From NCBI RefSeq assembly GCF_041677825.1, contig NZ_JBAYPG010000012.1:14573-78572 (forward strand): a stretch of 64,000 nucleotides of DNA, written 5' to 3'. Position numbers and translations under genes: made by a program. Of this stretch, positions 51,418 to 60,360 are shown piece after piece. Each line of letters starts with the position of its first letter. Position 1 is the first letter of the stretch. A model generated the notes under the pieces. The model did no database searches and was not told where the DNA came from. It saw only the letters and a list, made by a program, of their open reading frames with translations. Origin of the DNA: Castellaniella sp041677825. GTDB taxonomy: Bacteria; Pseudomonadota; Gammaproteobacteria; Burkholderiales; Burkholderiaceae_B.

Positions 51418-52256
51418 CCCGAAAACCGATCGTGCCGGTCCTGATGTACCACCATGTGACCCCGGCCGGGGGTGACATCAACGTCACCCCTGAGCATTTC
51501 CGTGATCAGTTGCAGTGGCTCAGGGCCCATGGCTACCAAAGCCTCACCTGCGCCCAGTTTGCCGATCATCTGGCCGGGCGCAAGACCGCGCCCGAGCGCT
51601 CGGTGCTCATTACCTTCGATGACGGCTATCTCGACAACTACGTGCATGCCTGGCCGTTGCTGAAGGCCTTCGGTTTTCATGCGGTGATCTTCCTGGTCAC
51701 GTCCTGGGTGGGCGACGGCACGCCGCGCGCGCATGCCGGCAGCCGCGATGCGCTGCCCCGCACGCCCAGCCATGCCGAATTCAAGATGCTCAGCGAACAG
51801 GGCGACACCGACTGCTTTGCGTTGCGCTGGTCCGAGATCGAACGCATGCGCGCCGATGGGATCTGCGAGTTCCACAGCCACACGCACACCCATACGCGCT
51901 GGGACCTGCTCGAAGGCGATAAAAACGCCCACATGCGCGAAGAGCTGGCTCGATCGAGGGCGACCCTGCAGGCGCGGCTGGGCGAGGTCTCGGACCATCT
52001 GTGCTGGCCCCAGGGGTACTTCGATGCCGATTACGTGCGCATCGCCCACGAGGCGGGCTTTCGCCATCTCTACACGACCCGGGCGTTCGGGCGCAATCGT
52101 CCGGGGTCGGACCCCGCCATGATCTTCCGCTTTGCCGTGCGCAATACCACGGGCGCCTCCGTCGGCCGGCGCATCCAGGTGGCAGCCAGCCCGTGGATGG
52201 CACCGGTCTTCAATGCCTGGAAGCGATTCAAGCGCGGTCATCGCTATCCAGGATGA
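51414..52256 (+). CDS. NodB-type polysaccharide deacetylase, copy 1
   Basis: Carbohydrate esterase family 4 (NodB homology) deacetylase of 280 residues, expected to remove N-acetyl groups from a HexNAc sugar. The catalytic Asp motif is LITFDDGYLDNY (Asp69-Asp70), the metal-His motif lies in EFHSHTHTHTRWD, and motif 3 is LCWPQGYFDADY. There is no signal peptide, so it probably acts in the cytoplasm on a lipid-linked core intermediate. It is coupled by ATGA overlaps to the glycosyltransferases on both sides. A clear paralogue of the same length is at 62763-63605. Confidence 0.93.
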   Translation: MTRKPIVPVLMYHHVTPAGGDINVTPEHFRDQLQWLRAHGYQSLTCAQFADHLAGRKTAPERSVLITFDDGYLDNYVHAWPLLKAFGFHAVIFLVTSWVGDGTPRAHAGSRDALPRTPSHAEFKMLSEQGDTDCFALRWSEIERMRADGICEFHSHTHTHTRWDLLEGDKNAHMREELARSRATLQARLGEVSDHLCWPQGYFDADYVRIAHEAGFRHLYTTRAFGRNRPGSDPAMIFRFAVRNTTGASVGRRIQVAASPWMAPVFNAWKRFKRGHRYPG

Positions 52257-53008
52257 AACTCTCCGTCATCATCATCACCAAGAACGAGGCAGCCCACATT
52301 GGCGCCTGCCTCGACTCGGTGGCGTTTGCCGACGAGCGCATCGTGCTCGATTCGGGCAGCACCGATGCGACCTGCGCCATTGCCCGGGCCCGCGGGGCGC
52401 GCGTCGAGGTGTCAGCCGACTGGCCAGGCTTCGGCCGGCAGAAGAATCGGGCCCTGGCACTGGCCACAGGCGACTGGGTGCTGTCCATCGACGCAGATGA
52501 GCGCGTGACCCCCGAGTTGCAGATGGCCATATTGAAGGTGCTGCAGGCCCCCCAGGCGCCTGCCTACCGCATTGCCCGCCTGTCACGCTTTTGCGGTCGC
52601 TGGATCCGGCACAGCGGCTGGTGGCCGGATTACGTGGTGCGTCTGTTTCGCCGCGACGCCGGCCGTTTCACCGACGTGGCCGTGCACGAAAAGGTGGATG
52701 TCGATGGGGGCGTTGCCACCCTCCAGGGTGGACACTTTCTGCATGATCCATACGACGGGCTTGAAGAACTCATAGACAAGCTCAATCATTACTCCAGCGA
52801 GGCTGCGCTGATCGCCCACGAACGCGGGCGGCGCACCAGCGTACTGGGCCCGCCCGGGCACGCCTTGTGGACTGTTTTCAGGATCTACATCCTGCGCCGT
52901 GGCTTTCTGGATGGTTGGCAGGGTCTGGTGCTGGCCGGCATGGCCGGGGCCGGCAGTTTTTTCCGCTATGCAAAACTGTATTGGCTGAATCGTCAGGCAG
53001 GGCGTTGA
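52253..53008 (+). CDS. GT2-family glycosyltransferase, WaaE/KdtX-like
   Basis: Inverting GT-A glycosyltransferase of 251 residues. The nucleotide-sugar site includes VIIITKNEAAHIGACLDSV, DSGSTDATCAIA and the DxD-type SIDADERVTPEL. Membership in the WaaE/KdtX LPS-core group (beta-1,4-glucosyl transfer to heptose) is suggested by FGRQKNRALALATGDWVLS and FTDVAVHEKVDVDG. A C-terminal hydrophobic stretch (GWQGLVLAGMAGAGSFFRYA) likely anchors it to the membrane. The start at 52253 overlaps the deacetylase stop (ATGA). Confidence 0.92.
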   Translation: MKLSVIIITKNEAAHIGACLDSVAFADERIVLDSGSTDATCAIARARGARVEVSADWPGFGRQKNRALALATGDWVLSIDADERVTPELQMAILKVLQAPQAPAYRIARLSRFCGRWIRHSGWWPDYVVRLFRRDAGRFTDVAVHEKVDVDGGVATLQGGHFLHDPYDGLEELIDKLNHYSSEAALIAHERGRRTSVLGPPGHALWTVFRIYILRRGFLDGWQGLVLAGMAGAGSFFRYAKLYWLNRQAGR

Positions 53009-53018
53009 GGGCGATGGC

Positions 53019-54155
53019 ATGAAGATTCTCTACACCAATTTTCATCCGCGCAATGGCGGCGGGCATGCCACATACGTGGCCAATCTTGCCGGCTGCCTGC
53101 AGGGTGAGCATGAGATCGTGGTGGCCACCCCGGCCAGCAGCCGCCTGTACGCCCAGGTGTCGCAGATCGCCGGGGTGCGGGCCATTTCGGCCGCCTTCAG
53201 CACACGGCCCGCACCCATGCTGGTCGAAGTCGCACGCTTGCGCAGCCTGCTGCGCCTCGAGGCATTCGATGTCGTGCATGTGAACGGGTCGGCGGATCAC
53301 CGGCAGGTCATGCTGGCCTGCCTGGGCCTGGTGCGCAGGCCACGAATTGTCTTCACCAAGCACAATACAATGCCACTGAACAGCCTGGGCAACCGCTTGC
53401 GTGCCCGTCTGGGGACCGACGGTGCCATCGGCGTGAGTGACTTCGTCAGCCGCCTGTTGCGGCAGTCCCCCTACGCGTGCGTACCCATACAGACCATCCG
53501 GCACGGGGTGGATACCGATCGCTTCCGCCCGCGGGATGCCGCCTGGGTTCGTGCCCAGCGTCATGCACTGCTGGGCGATCTGCCGCCGGGGGTGCTGGTG
53601 CTGGCCAGCGTAGGCGGCACAGACCGTGACAAGGGCTGGCTGTACCTGGCCCGTGCCCTGGCTGCGCTCGCGCCTGAAGAGCAGGCGCGCTTTCGGGTGC
53701 TCGTGGCCGGTGACCCCTTGCGCGGGCGTCTTCTTGAAGATTTCCAGGCGCTGGGTCTTGCGCACTGCGTGCTGTTTCCGGGCCTGGTCAGTGACCCCGA
53801 GCGCATTCTGGCACTGGCCGATGCGGGCTTTGTGCTGTCCGATCATGAGGCGTGTTCATTTGCCGCCTGTGAATCCCTGGCGACTGGTTTGCCCACGCTG
53901 GTGTCCGCAGCCGGCGGTCTGCCCGAGGTGGTGCGTGACGGCGCCGACGGCTGGGTGGTTCCCACCGGCGATGTGGCGGCGTTGAAGGCATGGCTCTTGC
54001 AGCGCCTGCATGCACCCCTGCCGGAATCCATGGGCCTGGCCGCGAGGGCCCGGGCGCTGGACAGTTTTTCCATGCCCGTGTTCGCCCGCAATACGCTCGG
54101 TTTCTATCACAGGCTGGCGCCAGGCGTGCAGGTGGCCAGGCGAGCTGCGTCATGA
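53019..54155 (+). CDS. GT4-family glycosyltransferase
   Basis: Retaining GT-B enzyme of 378 residues, starting MKILYTNFHPRNGGGHATYV (acceptor-side GGG loop). The C-terminal domain has the GT4 pattern SDHEACSFAACESLATGLPT and the preceding ASVGGTDRDKGWLYLARAL. It begins 10 bases after the GT2 gene and overlaps the second deacetylase by an ATGA. The sugar is unknown; the gene order suggests that a HexNAc transferred by a neighbouring enzyme could be the substrate of one of the deacetylases. Confidence 0.91.
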   Translation: MKILYTNFHPRNGGGHATYVANLAGCLQGEHEIVVATPASSRLYAQVSQIAGVRAISAAFSTRPAPMLVEVARLRSLLRLEAFDVVHVNGSADHRQVMLACLGLVRRPRIVFTKHNTMPLNSLGNRLRARLGTDGAIGVSDFVSRLLRQSPYACVPIQTIRHGVDTDRFRPRDAAWVRAQRHALLGDLPPGVLVLASVGGTDRDKGWLYLARALAALAPEEQARFRVLVAGDPLRGRLLEDFQALGLAHCVLFPGLVSDPERILALADAGFVLSDHEACSFAACESLATGLPTLVSAAGGLPEVVRDGADGWVVPTGDVAALKAWLLQRLHAPLPESMGLAARARALDSFSMPVFARNTLGFYHRLAPGVQVARRAAS

Positions 54156-54871
54156 TTCCGATTCTCATGTACCACCAGATCGATGAACCACCAGTGCGTG
54201 GAACACCTTACCGCGGGCTGACGGTGCATCCGCGCAGTTTCCGGCGCCAGATGCACTGGATGCGGCGCCTGGGCTATCAAGGCCTGTCGATGCGCCAGCT
54301 CATGCCCTATCTGGATGGTCGCAGAAAGGGCCGGGTGTTCGGGATCACCTTTGATGACGGCTATGAGAACGTCTTGCGGCACGCTGCACCCATACTGGAT
54401 GCGTGCGGATTCCAGGCCACCAACTATTTTGTCGTACAGCAACTGGGTGGCACCAATGAATGGGATCGGGACGAAGGGGTGCCACCCGCGCCGCTCATGG
54501 ACGTTGCCGGGCTGCGAGAGTGGGTGGCGCTGGGCCATGAGGCGGGTTCGCATACCCTCAGCCACCCGGCTCTGACCCGTGTGCCGCCGGAACAGGCGGG
54601 TCTCGAAATCCGTGATTCCCGCGACCGACTCGAACAATTGACCGGAGAGCGGGTCGGGGCATTCTGCTACCCCTATGGCAAGCTGTCGACCGATCTCGTG
54701 GACCTCGTGCGGGCCGCCGGTTATGACAACGCCACCACGACGCAGCGTGGCCTGGTGCGGCCCACCGACGACCCGTTCACCTTGCCGCGGGTCGCGGTGA
54801 TGCGCTCCACGCATGTGCTGCGTTTCCTGCAGAAATGCCTGACCCGACTGGAGGATGGCAAACGTGGCTGA
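54152..54871 (+). CDS. NodB-type polysaccharide deacetylase, copy 2
   Basis: CE4-family deacetylase of 239 residues with the canonical motifs ITFDDGYENV (catalytic and metal Asp) and GHEAGSHTLSHPALT (metal His pair), followed by CYPYGKLSTDLVDLV. It begins at once with the barrel (MIPILMYHQIDEPP), so it has no signal peptide. It differs clearly from copy 1 in motif 2 and length, so it is not a recent duplicate; it resembles PgaB/IcaB-type and O-antigen-locus deacetylases. ATGA overlap upstream, 17-base overlap with the next glycosyltransferase. Confidence 0.92.
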   Translation: MIPILMYHQIDEPPVRGTPYRGLTVHPRSFRRQMHWMRRLGYQGLSMRQLMPYLDGRRKGRVFGITFDDGYENVLRHAAPILDACGFQATNYFVVQQLGGTNEWDRDEGVPPAPLMDVAGLREWVALGHEAGSHTLSHPALTRVPPEQAGLEIRDSRDRLEQLTGERVGAFCYPYGKLSTDLVDLVRAAGYDNATTTQRGLVRPTDDPFTLPRVAVMRSTHVLRFLQKCLTRLEDGKRG

Positions 54872-56033
54872 TCCAGCCGGCCTGTCAATCGGGTTTGTCG
54901 TCGATCGCTTTGGCGCGCGCTACGGCGGCGCGGAAGCCTATGGGGTCGAACTGATGCGTGAACTGCATGCGCAAGGCCACCGGATCACGGTCTATGCCCG
55001 TGAGTACGACCCGGCCTGTGGCCTGGGGCTGCCTTTCGTGCCGATCCGGATCGCGCGCCACTGGCCCAGCTGGATCCGTGTCTGGCTGTTCGCCCGGCGG
55101 GCTGCACGCCTGGTGCGCGGGCGCCACGACATCGTGCATTCGCACATGAATGGCTGGTGCGGCGATGTCGAGGTGGTCCACGTCACCCCCGTGCGCAGCC
55201 GCTGGTTCGACAGGGACATGGCCCGCCACAAGCGCTGGCAGGCCCACATCAGCCCTCGGGTGCGCACGTATCTGCGCCTCGAGACGCGACGCATGCAGCA
55301 GCGGCCCGGGCACCGTGTGGTGGCGGTTTCGCGCTTGATCGCCAGCCAGATCGAGCGCGCGTATGGTCTGCAAGGCGTGCCCGTGATCCCGCCCGGGGTG
55401 GGCGTGGTCGGGGCGACCCGCACGCTCGAGCGCAAGGCCGTGCGCGCAGAGCTGGGCCTGCCGGCCGAGCAGACCCTGTGCCTGCTGGTGGCCCGCAATC
55501 CCATGCGCAAGGGCCTGCCTACCGTGTTGCAGGCCATGGAACGCCTGCCCGACCACATCGGCCTGATCGTGGTTGGTGCCAATGCAGCGGCGCGTGACTG
55601 CGTGGCGCGCGCGCCAGAGGGCGTGCGCGCACGGGTGCATCTGGTGGCCCAGACCTCCCGGGTGGCGCCGTATTATCGGGCGGCCGACATCTACGTGCAT
55701 CCGACCCTGAATGACAGCTTTGGCATGGCCCCGCTCGAAGCCATGGCATTCGGCCTGCCGGTCATCCTGAGCCCGGCACCCTGGTGCGGCTTTGCCCAAT
55801 ACCTCGAGCATGGCCAGGATGCGCTCATTCTGCCCCATCCGGAACAGCCGCAGGCATTGGCCGATCTGGTCCTGCAGCTGCAGTCCGATCCGCAGCTGGT
55901 GCGGCGTCTGCATGCCGGCGCGCAGCGTGTGCTGGCACGCCATGCCTGGCCGGAAGTGGCGCGCCAGTATCTCGATCTCTACGCTCAGGTGCTGCACGAA
56001 CGAGGTACGGGCCCAGCCGCATGGCCCGCGTAG
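54855..56033 (+). CDS. GT4-family glycosyltransferase, WaaG-like
   Basis: GT-B glycosyltransferase of 392 residues. The N-terminal FVVDRFGARYGGAEAYGVEL and the VIPPGVGVV segment resemble LPS core glucosyltransferases of the WaaG type, and the C-terminal donor motif is HPTLNDSFGMAPLEAMAFGLPV. Its first 17 bases overlap the deacetylase gene, so the ATG at 54855 depends on coupling. Last gene of the dnaE-led run. The 3' end (GTGPAAWPA) lies at the edge of a 41-bp repeat tract. Confidence 0.92.
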   Translation: MANVADPAGLSIGFVVDRFGARYGGAEAYGVELMRELHAQGHRITVYAREYDPACGLGLPFVPIRIARHWPSWIRVWLFARRAARLVRGRHDIVHSHMNGWCGDVEVVHVTPVRSRWFDRDMARHKRWQAHISPRVRTYLRLETRRMQQRPGHRVVAVSRLIASQIERAYGLQGVPVIPPGVGVVGATRTLERKAVRAELGLPAEQTLCLLVARNPMRKGLPTVLQAMERLPDHIGLIVVGANAAARDCVARAPEGVRARVHLVAQTSRVAPYYRAADIYVHPTLNDSFGMAPLEAMAFGLPVILSPAPWCGFAQYLEHGQDALILPHPEQPQALADLVLQLQSDPQLVRRLHAGAQRVLARHAWPEVARQYLDLYAQVLHERGTGPAAWPA

Positions 56034-56178
56034 CCCGTGTACCCGCGGAGGCCGAAGCCCGCGCCAGGCGCAGCCCGTGCACCAGCGGGCCGGATCTCGG
56101 GCCCAGCCGCGCAGCCCGTGCACCAGCAGGCCGGATCTCAGGCCCAGCCACGCAGCCAGTACACCAGCAGGCCGAGGT
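56009..56178. repeat. 41-bp degenerate tandem repeat covering the ydcF-like 3' end
   Basis: Units of 40-41 bp start at about 56031, 56071, 56112 and 56153, with a partial unit before them. Units at 56071 and 56112 are nearly identical. The unit at 56153 is coding: it forms the last codons of the YdcF-like gene (stop at 56138-56140). The other units lie between the convergent stops, suggesting that the gene end was duplicated outward. Confidence 0.8.
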
Positions 56179-56908
56179 ATTCCTTGATGATCGATCGGCT
56201 GGCCTGCAGACTGCGCCAGTCGGGCAGCCAGGGGTGAAAGCTGCGTTCGCCGGGAACGGTGATCTGCGGCGGGGAGGGTGCTGCTGTCGGATCCAGCCCG
56301 AGCTTTCGGAAACTGGCGATGGCGCGTGGCATATGCAGGGCCGACGTCACCAGGAAGAATGAATCGATGCCCGACTGACGCAGCAATTCGGCGGAATACA
56401 GGGCATTCTGCCGGGTCGTCAGGCTGTGGTTTTCGAGAATCAGGGCCTGGACCGGAATGCTGCGCTGTTCGAGCGCGGATGCCATCATCTGCGCTTCGCT
56501 GATCCCGCCGTCGAGGGCCGCACCAGACGCAATGATGATGGGCGCCTTGCCGGCCAGATACAGTTCGGCGGCGGTGTCCGTACGCGTATGGACCTTATGC
56601 GCATCGATGGGCTCGAACCAGTTGCTGCGGCTGTTGGCCGTGTGTCCCCCCAGGACCACGATAGCCTGCCTCGGGGGGGTGTCGGCAGGGTGTATCCAGG
56701 GGTATTGCTGTTCCAGCCACGCACCCGCCCAGAGTGATGTGATGGGCAGGGACCAGAGCAGGATCCAGGCGGCTGCGCCGCCGGCCATCCACAAGGCCCA
56801 TGTGCGCCTGCGCAGAAGCCCGGCCAGCAGCGCGAGCAGCAGCACGGCTGCAGCGAGGTTCCAGGGCAGGATCAACTGGGCCATCAGGGCAGAAAAAGAC
56901 ATGCTCAA
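56138..56908 (-). CDS. YdcF/ElyC family protein (DUF218)
   Basis: Membrane-anchored DUF218 protein of 256 residues, related to E. coli ElyC/YdcF. Two N-terminal helices (ILPWNLAAAVLLLALLAGLL and ALWMAGGAAAWILLWSL) precede the DUF218 domain with AIVVLGGHTA, IIASGAA and the ENHSLTTRQNALYSAELL motif containing the conserved SxxTxxNA pattern. ElyC affects peptidoglycan/ECA lipid carriers; the present role is unknown but fits the envelope context. It overlaps the GT9 gene by an ATGA. Its extreme C-terminus (LLVYWLRGWA) is part of the 41-bp repeat. Confidence 0.9.
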   Translation of the reverse strand: MSMSFSALMAQLILPWNLAAAVLLLALLAGLLRRRTWALWMAGGAAAWILLWSLPITSLWAGAWLEQQYPWIHPADTPPRQAIVVLGGHTANSRSNWFEPIDAHKVHTRTDTAAELYLAGKAPIIIASGAALDGGISEAQMMASALEQRSIPVQALILENHSLTTRQNALYSAELLRQSGIDSFFLVTSALHMPRAIASFRKLGLDPTAAPSPPQITVPGERSFHPWLPDWRSLQASRSIIKEYLGLLVYWLRGWA

Positions 56909-57912
56909 CCCGACTGTTGTGGCCCTGCAAAGACCCGGGCGTGCAGGGTTTCGGCCAACTGCGTCTGGGCGACAGAGACGACTTCATCGAGGGCGGGCCA
57001 GTTCTGCCACTGCCCCAGGCGCAGCGCCCTGCTTGACCACGGGCCGGTGCGTGCTGGCCGGGTGACGCCAAACAGCGTGATTTGCCGCGCGCCAGCGGCG
57101 GCAGCGAGATGCGACACCCCGGAATCGTTGCAGATGACCAATGCGGCCCTGTGGGTCAGGACGGCAAAGGCGCCAAGCCCGAGCGCAGGCATCAGGGTGG
57201 CGCTGGGTGCTGCGCGGCGGGCTGCAGCCTGCTCTGCGGCGGGGGGGGCCATCACCACGGTATGACCCTGAGCCTGCAAGGCGCGTGTCAGGGCATCGAA
57301 ATGTGCCCACACCTTGACCCGCCCTTTGTGCAGCCCTGTGGCGGTGGGCGCAATCAGTACGAAATGCCCCGGCGTCAAGCCGGCCTGGGCCATGGCGAGC
57401 GTGGTCGCAGTGCCGTGTGATTCGGCCGCACGCCAGTGCAATTCGGCGGCCGGTTCGGCCGCGGGGACGGACAGCTTCCAGTGCGCCATGGCCTGACGGG
57501 TGAGGTGGTACCAGGACTGAACGGCATGCAGTGCCTGGGTCGGTTTGCGAATCGGCCAGCGCAGCAGCAGGCTGCGGCCGTCATCGCGGTAACCGGCACT
57601 CGGGATGCCCGCCAGACGGAAGCTCAGCGCGCTGGACAGTGAATCGGGCAACAGCAGGCCCAGGGGCCGCTGGCCTGGATATTCGGCTCGCGAGCCGAGC
57701 AGGGCCTTGCGGTTGCGGCGCCAGGAGGCGTCCATGGCGACGAATCCGGCCAGCGGGTATGCGCCGAGAAAGTCACGGGCCCACGGCCGGGCACATACCA
57801 CCAGCGGCAGATCGGCGGCCAGCAGGGCCTCCAGACTCGGCAGGCTCATGCAGACATCACCCACCCAATTGGGCAGGCGCACGTACAGGATGGGTGGGTT
57901 GGCGGGTGACAA
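56905..57912 (-). CDS. GT9-family glycosyltransferase, heptosyltransferase-like
   Basis: GT9 enzyme of 335 residues similar to WaaC/WaaF LPS heptosyltransferases, which add L-glycero-D-manno-heptose to the inner core. It opens ILYVRLPNWVGDVCMSLPSL (RxxxxGD acceptor motif) and has the donor-site region ICNDSGVSHLAAAAGARQIT with the D-S-G-x-x-H signature, followed by LFGVTRPARTGPW. The start is a TTG at 57912 with GGGAG eight bases upstream; no in-frame ATG or GTG gives a complete N-terminus. It is divergent from msbA, 50 bases apart. Which heptose it adds is not determined. Confidence 0.92.
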   Translation of the reverse strand: MSPANPPILYVRLPNWVGDVCMSLPSLEALLAADLPLVVCARPWARDFLGAYPLAGFVAMDASWRRNRKALLGSRAEYPGQRPLGLLLPDSLSSALSFRLAGIPSAGYRDDGRSLLLRWPIRKPTQALHAVQSWYHLTRQAMAHWKLSVPAAEPAAELHWRAAESHGTATTLAMAQAGLTPGHFVLIAPTATGLHKGRVKVWAHFDALTRALQAQGHTVVMAPPAAEQAAARRAAPSATLMPALGLGAFAVLTHRAALVICNDSGVSHLAAAAGARQITLFGVTRPARTGPWSSRALRLGQWQNWPALDEVVSVAQTQLAETLHARVFAGPQQSG

Positions 57913-57962
57913 TGCTGCAACTCCCGGCCCGTCGCCAGGGCGAACCGTGGGGGCGGGCTAAA

Positions 57963-59792
57963 ATGCGTGATTTCCAAGTATATAAGAGGTTGTGCCGGGT
58001 GAAGACCATACGCGACAAGCCGTCCCATGCCCGCCCTGTCCGTCGTGAGCTCTGGCTGTACATCTACACGCGGCTGGGCAAGGACTGGAAGGCCGCCTTG
58101 CTGGCCATGGGCATGCTGGCCGTCACGTCGGCTACGCAGCCCCTGCTGGCGATCATCATGAAGCCCCTGCTCGATGAAGGCTTCACCGGAGACAAACCGT
58201 CGTACATCTGGTCGATTCCGCTGGCGGTGGTCGGCATCATGCTGGTGCGCAGCGTGTGTTCGTTCTTTGGCTCATACCTGATGTCGTGGGTGGCCAACAA
58301 CATGCTCCTGGGCTTGCGCCGTGACATGTTCGAGCGTCTTCTGGGGATGTCCGATGCGCAGTTTCGCGAGGCAGAGCATGGTCGCCTGTTGAACCGCTTT
58401 ACCGTCGATGCGGGTCGGGTCAGCTATTCTGCAGCCGATGTGCTGCAGACGGTGGTGCGCGAAACACTCACCGTGGTGGCCTTGCTCGCCGTACTGCTGT
58501 ACATGTCGTGGCAATTGACCCTGATCGTGCTGGTCATGCTGCCCCTGTCTGTGCTCACCGCGCGTTATTTCATCCGGCGCCTGCGGCGCATCAATCGCGA
58601 CACCATCAACATGAATGCCGAACTGACCCGGGTCGTGTCCGAAGGCATCGCCGGGCAGCGCGTGATCAAGCTCTTTGACGGCAGTGCAAAAGAGCGCGAC
58701 CGGTTTGCCTATGTGAATGCCCGCCTGCGGCGCTTTGCCATGCGGGCGGCGTCGGCGGATTCGGCCCTGTCACCCATCTCGCAGTTCTTCGTGGCGCTGT
58801 CGGTGGCAGCCGTGGTGTCCGTGGCCTTGTACCAGGCCAACCATGACGGCCTCACGGTGGGCAGCTTTGCCGCGTTCATGGCCGCTCTGGGGCAGATTTT
58901 CGATCCCCTCAAGCGTTTGACCAACATCGCGGGTGCCACGCAGCGCATGCTGGTGTCGGCTGAAAGCGTATTCGATCTGATCCGTGAGCCTGTCGAGCAG
59001 GACACGGGCCAGCGCGAGATCACGAAGCGCCTGCGCGGGCATATTGTCTTTCGGGATATTCAGCACCGGTTTGCCGATGCACGGCAACATACTCTGGCAG
59101 ACATCGATCTGACGGTCAGGGCTGGCCAGACCGTGGCGCTGGTGGGCCGCTCGGGCAGTGGCAAGACGACTCTGGTCAACATGCTGCCCAGATTCGTCGA
59201 GCCGACAGCCGGGAACATCCTGCTGGATGGGATCGATATTCGTGAATTCAGGCTCAGGGCGCTGCGTTCGCAGCTTTCCCTGGTCAGCCAGGATGTCGTC
59301 CTGTTCGAGGGCACCATTGCGGAGAACGTCGCCTATGGGGTGTCCGAAGAGGTGTCCGGGCAGCGCATCCGCGACGCGCTCGATGCCGCCAGCCTGCTGG
59401 ATTTCGTCGAGACCCTGCCGCAGGGCGTGCACACACAGGTCGGCGCCAATGCAAGTTTCCTGTCTGGCGGCCAGCGCCAGCGCCTGGCGATTGCCAGGGC
59501 GCTCATCAAGGATGCCCCCATCCTGATCCTCGACGAGGCCACTTCGGCGCTGGACAATGAATCCGAGCGCCAGGTACAGCAATCGCTTGAACGCTTGATG
59601 GTCGGGCGCACCACCCTGGTCATCGCCCATCGCCTGAGCACCGTGCAGAAGGCAGACCGCATTCTCGTCCTCGATCACGGGCGTATCGTGGAAGACGGCA
59701 CGCACGATGATCTGCTGGCTCGCGATGGCCTGTACGCCAGGCTGTATCATCTGCAGTTCGAGGATTCACGCCCCTTTTCCCCGGAACCCTGA
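57963..59792 (+). CDS. msbA: Lipid A export ABC transporter MsbA
   Basis: Homodimeric ABC exporter that flips lipid A-core across the inner membrane. The 609 residues combine six TM helices (~40-330) with a nucleotide-binding domain: Walker A GRSGSGKTTLVNMLPRF, signature FLSGGQRQRLAIARAL, Walker B ILILDEATSALDNESE. The ATG at 57963 is used; a GTG at 57999 with AAGAGG upstream is an alternative that fits the TATATAAG box at 57979-57986 as a promoter. It sits beside LPS glycosyltransferases, in agreement with its role, and is followed by a lipoprotein gene after 16 bases. Confidence 0.95.
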   Translation: MRDFQVYKRLCRVKTIRDKPSHARPVRRELWLYIYTRLGKDWKAALLAMGMLAVTSATQPLLAIIMKPLLDEGFTGDKPSYIWSIPLAVVGIMLVRSVCSFFGSYLMSWVANNMLLGLRRDMFERLLGMSDAQFREAEHGRLLNRFTVDAGRVSYSAADVLQTVVRETLTVVALLAVLLYMSWQLTLIVLVMLPLSVLTARYFIRRLRRINRDTINMNAELTRVVSEGIAGQRVIKLFDGSAKERDRFAYVNARLRRFAMRAASADSALSPISQFFVALSVAAVVSVALYQANHDGLTVGSFAAFMAALGQIFDPLKRLTNIAGATQRMLVSAESVFDLIREPVEQDTGQREITKRLRGHIVFRDIQHRFADARQHTLADIDLTVRAGQTVALVGRSGSGKTTLVNMLPRFVEPTAGNILLDGIDIREFRLRALRSQLSLVSQDVVLFEGTIAENVAYGVSEEVSGQRIRDALDAASLLDFVETLPQGVHTQVGANASFLSGGQRQRLAIARALIKDAPILILDEATSALDNESERQVQQSLERLMVGRTTLVIAHRLSTVQKADRILVLDHGRIVEDGTHDDLLARDGLYARLYHLQFEDSRPFSPEP

Positions 59793-59808
59793 CCTTCTGG
59801 AGTGTGCC

Positions 59809-60240
59809 ATGAAGACCTGGTCTATCGTTGCCCTGGCGTTGTTGTTGCCGGCCTGTACAGCGACCCCCCCTGGGTTGCAGGTGGATCAACTGGAGACAGA
59901 ACGCTATCTGATCACCGAGCGTCGACGCCTGCCGATCGATTTCCCCGAAGTGCAGAAGAATCTCTTCAAGCACGAGCGCGTGTGCGGCGTGCGCTACATC
60001 TTCGAGATGCTGCCCAATGAATCGGCCTTTGCCCGCGTGGTGTATCGGCCCGAAGCGGATTCGGGCTGGGAAGACGCAGTAGTGCTGTCATTGGTGCGCC
60101 TGCACAACACCACCATCAACGTCTATGCCTACAGCTACTATCCGGGGCAGGGTGAACGGGCGCTCGAAATGATCACGGCCTTCATGAAGCCTGAATCCTG
60201 CCAGGCCGACCGCAGTTGGGAAAACACGCTGGATGACTGA
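59809..60240 (+). CDS. CNP1-like lipoprotein
   Basis: Small exported protein of the CNP1-like family (PF08750), 143 residues. The signal ends in a lipobox, LLPAC (Cys16), after MKTWSIVALALLLP, so it should be lipidated and sent to the inner or outer membrane. The mature domain contains DFPEVQKNLFKHERV and NTTINVYAYSYYPGQGE, typical of this betaproteobacterial family of unknown function. GGAG precedes the ATG. It follows msbA and is probably co-transcribed. It converges on rng across 172 bases of G-rich, repetitive DNA. Confidence 0.86.
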   Translation: MKTWSIVALALLLPACTATPPGLQVDQLETERYLITERRRLPIDFPEVQKNLFKHERVCGVRYIFEMLPNESAFARVVYRPEADSGWEDAVVLSLVRLHNTTINVYAYSYYPGQGERALEMITAFMKPESCQADRSWENTLDD

Positions 60241-60360
60241 CCCCTGCCGGGGCAGGGCGATGCCGGGGGCAAGGCCAGCCCGCATCCTCCAGGCCCCGAG
60301 CGAAGCGGCTTGTTGCGCGGGATCGGGGCGGGCGAGGTCCGGGCAGGGCCAGGGCAGTGT

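Noticed and set aside
50320..56033. Glycosyltransferase cluster as a horizontally acquired O-antigen island
   Set aside because: GC content and codon style look like the neighbours, no mobile elements or tRNA flank it, and it is embedded between dnaE and msbA.
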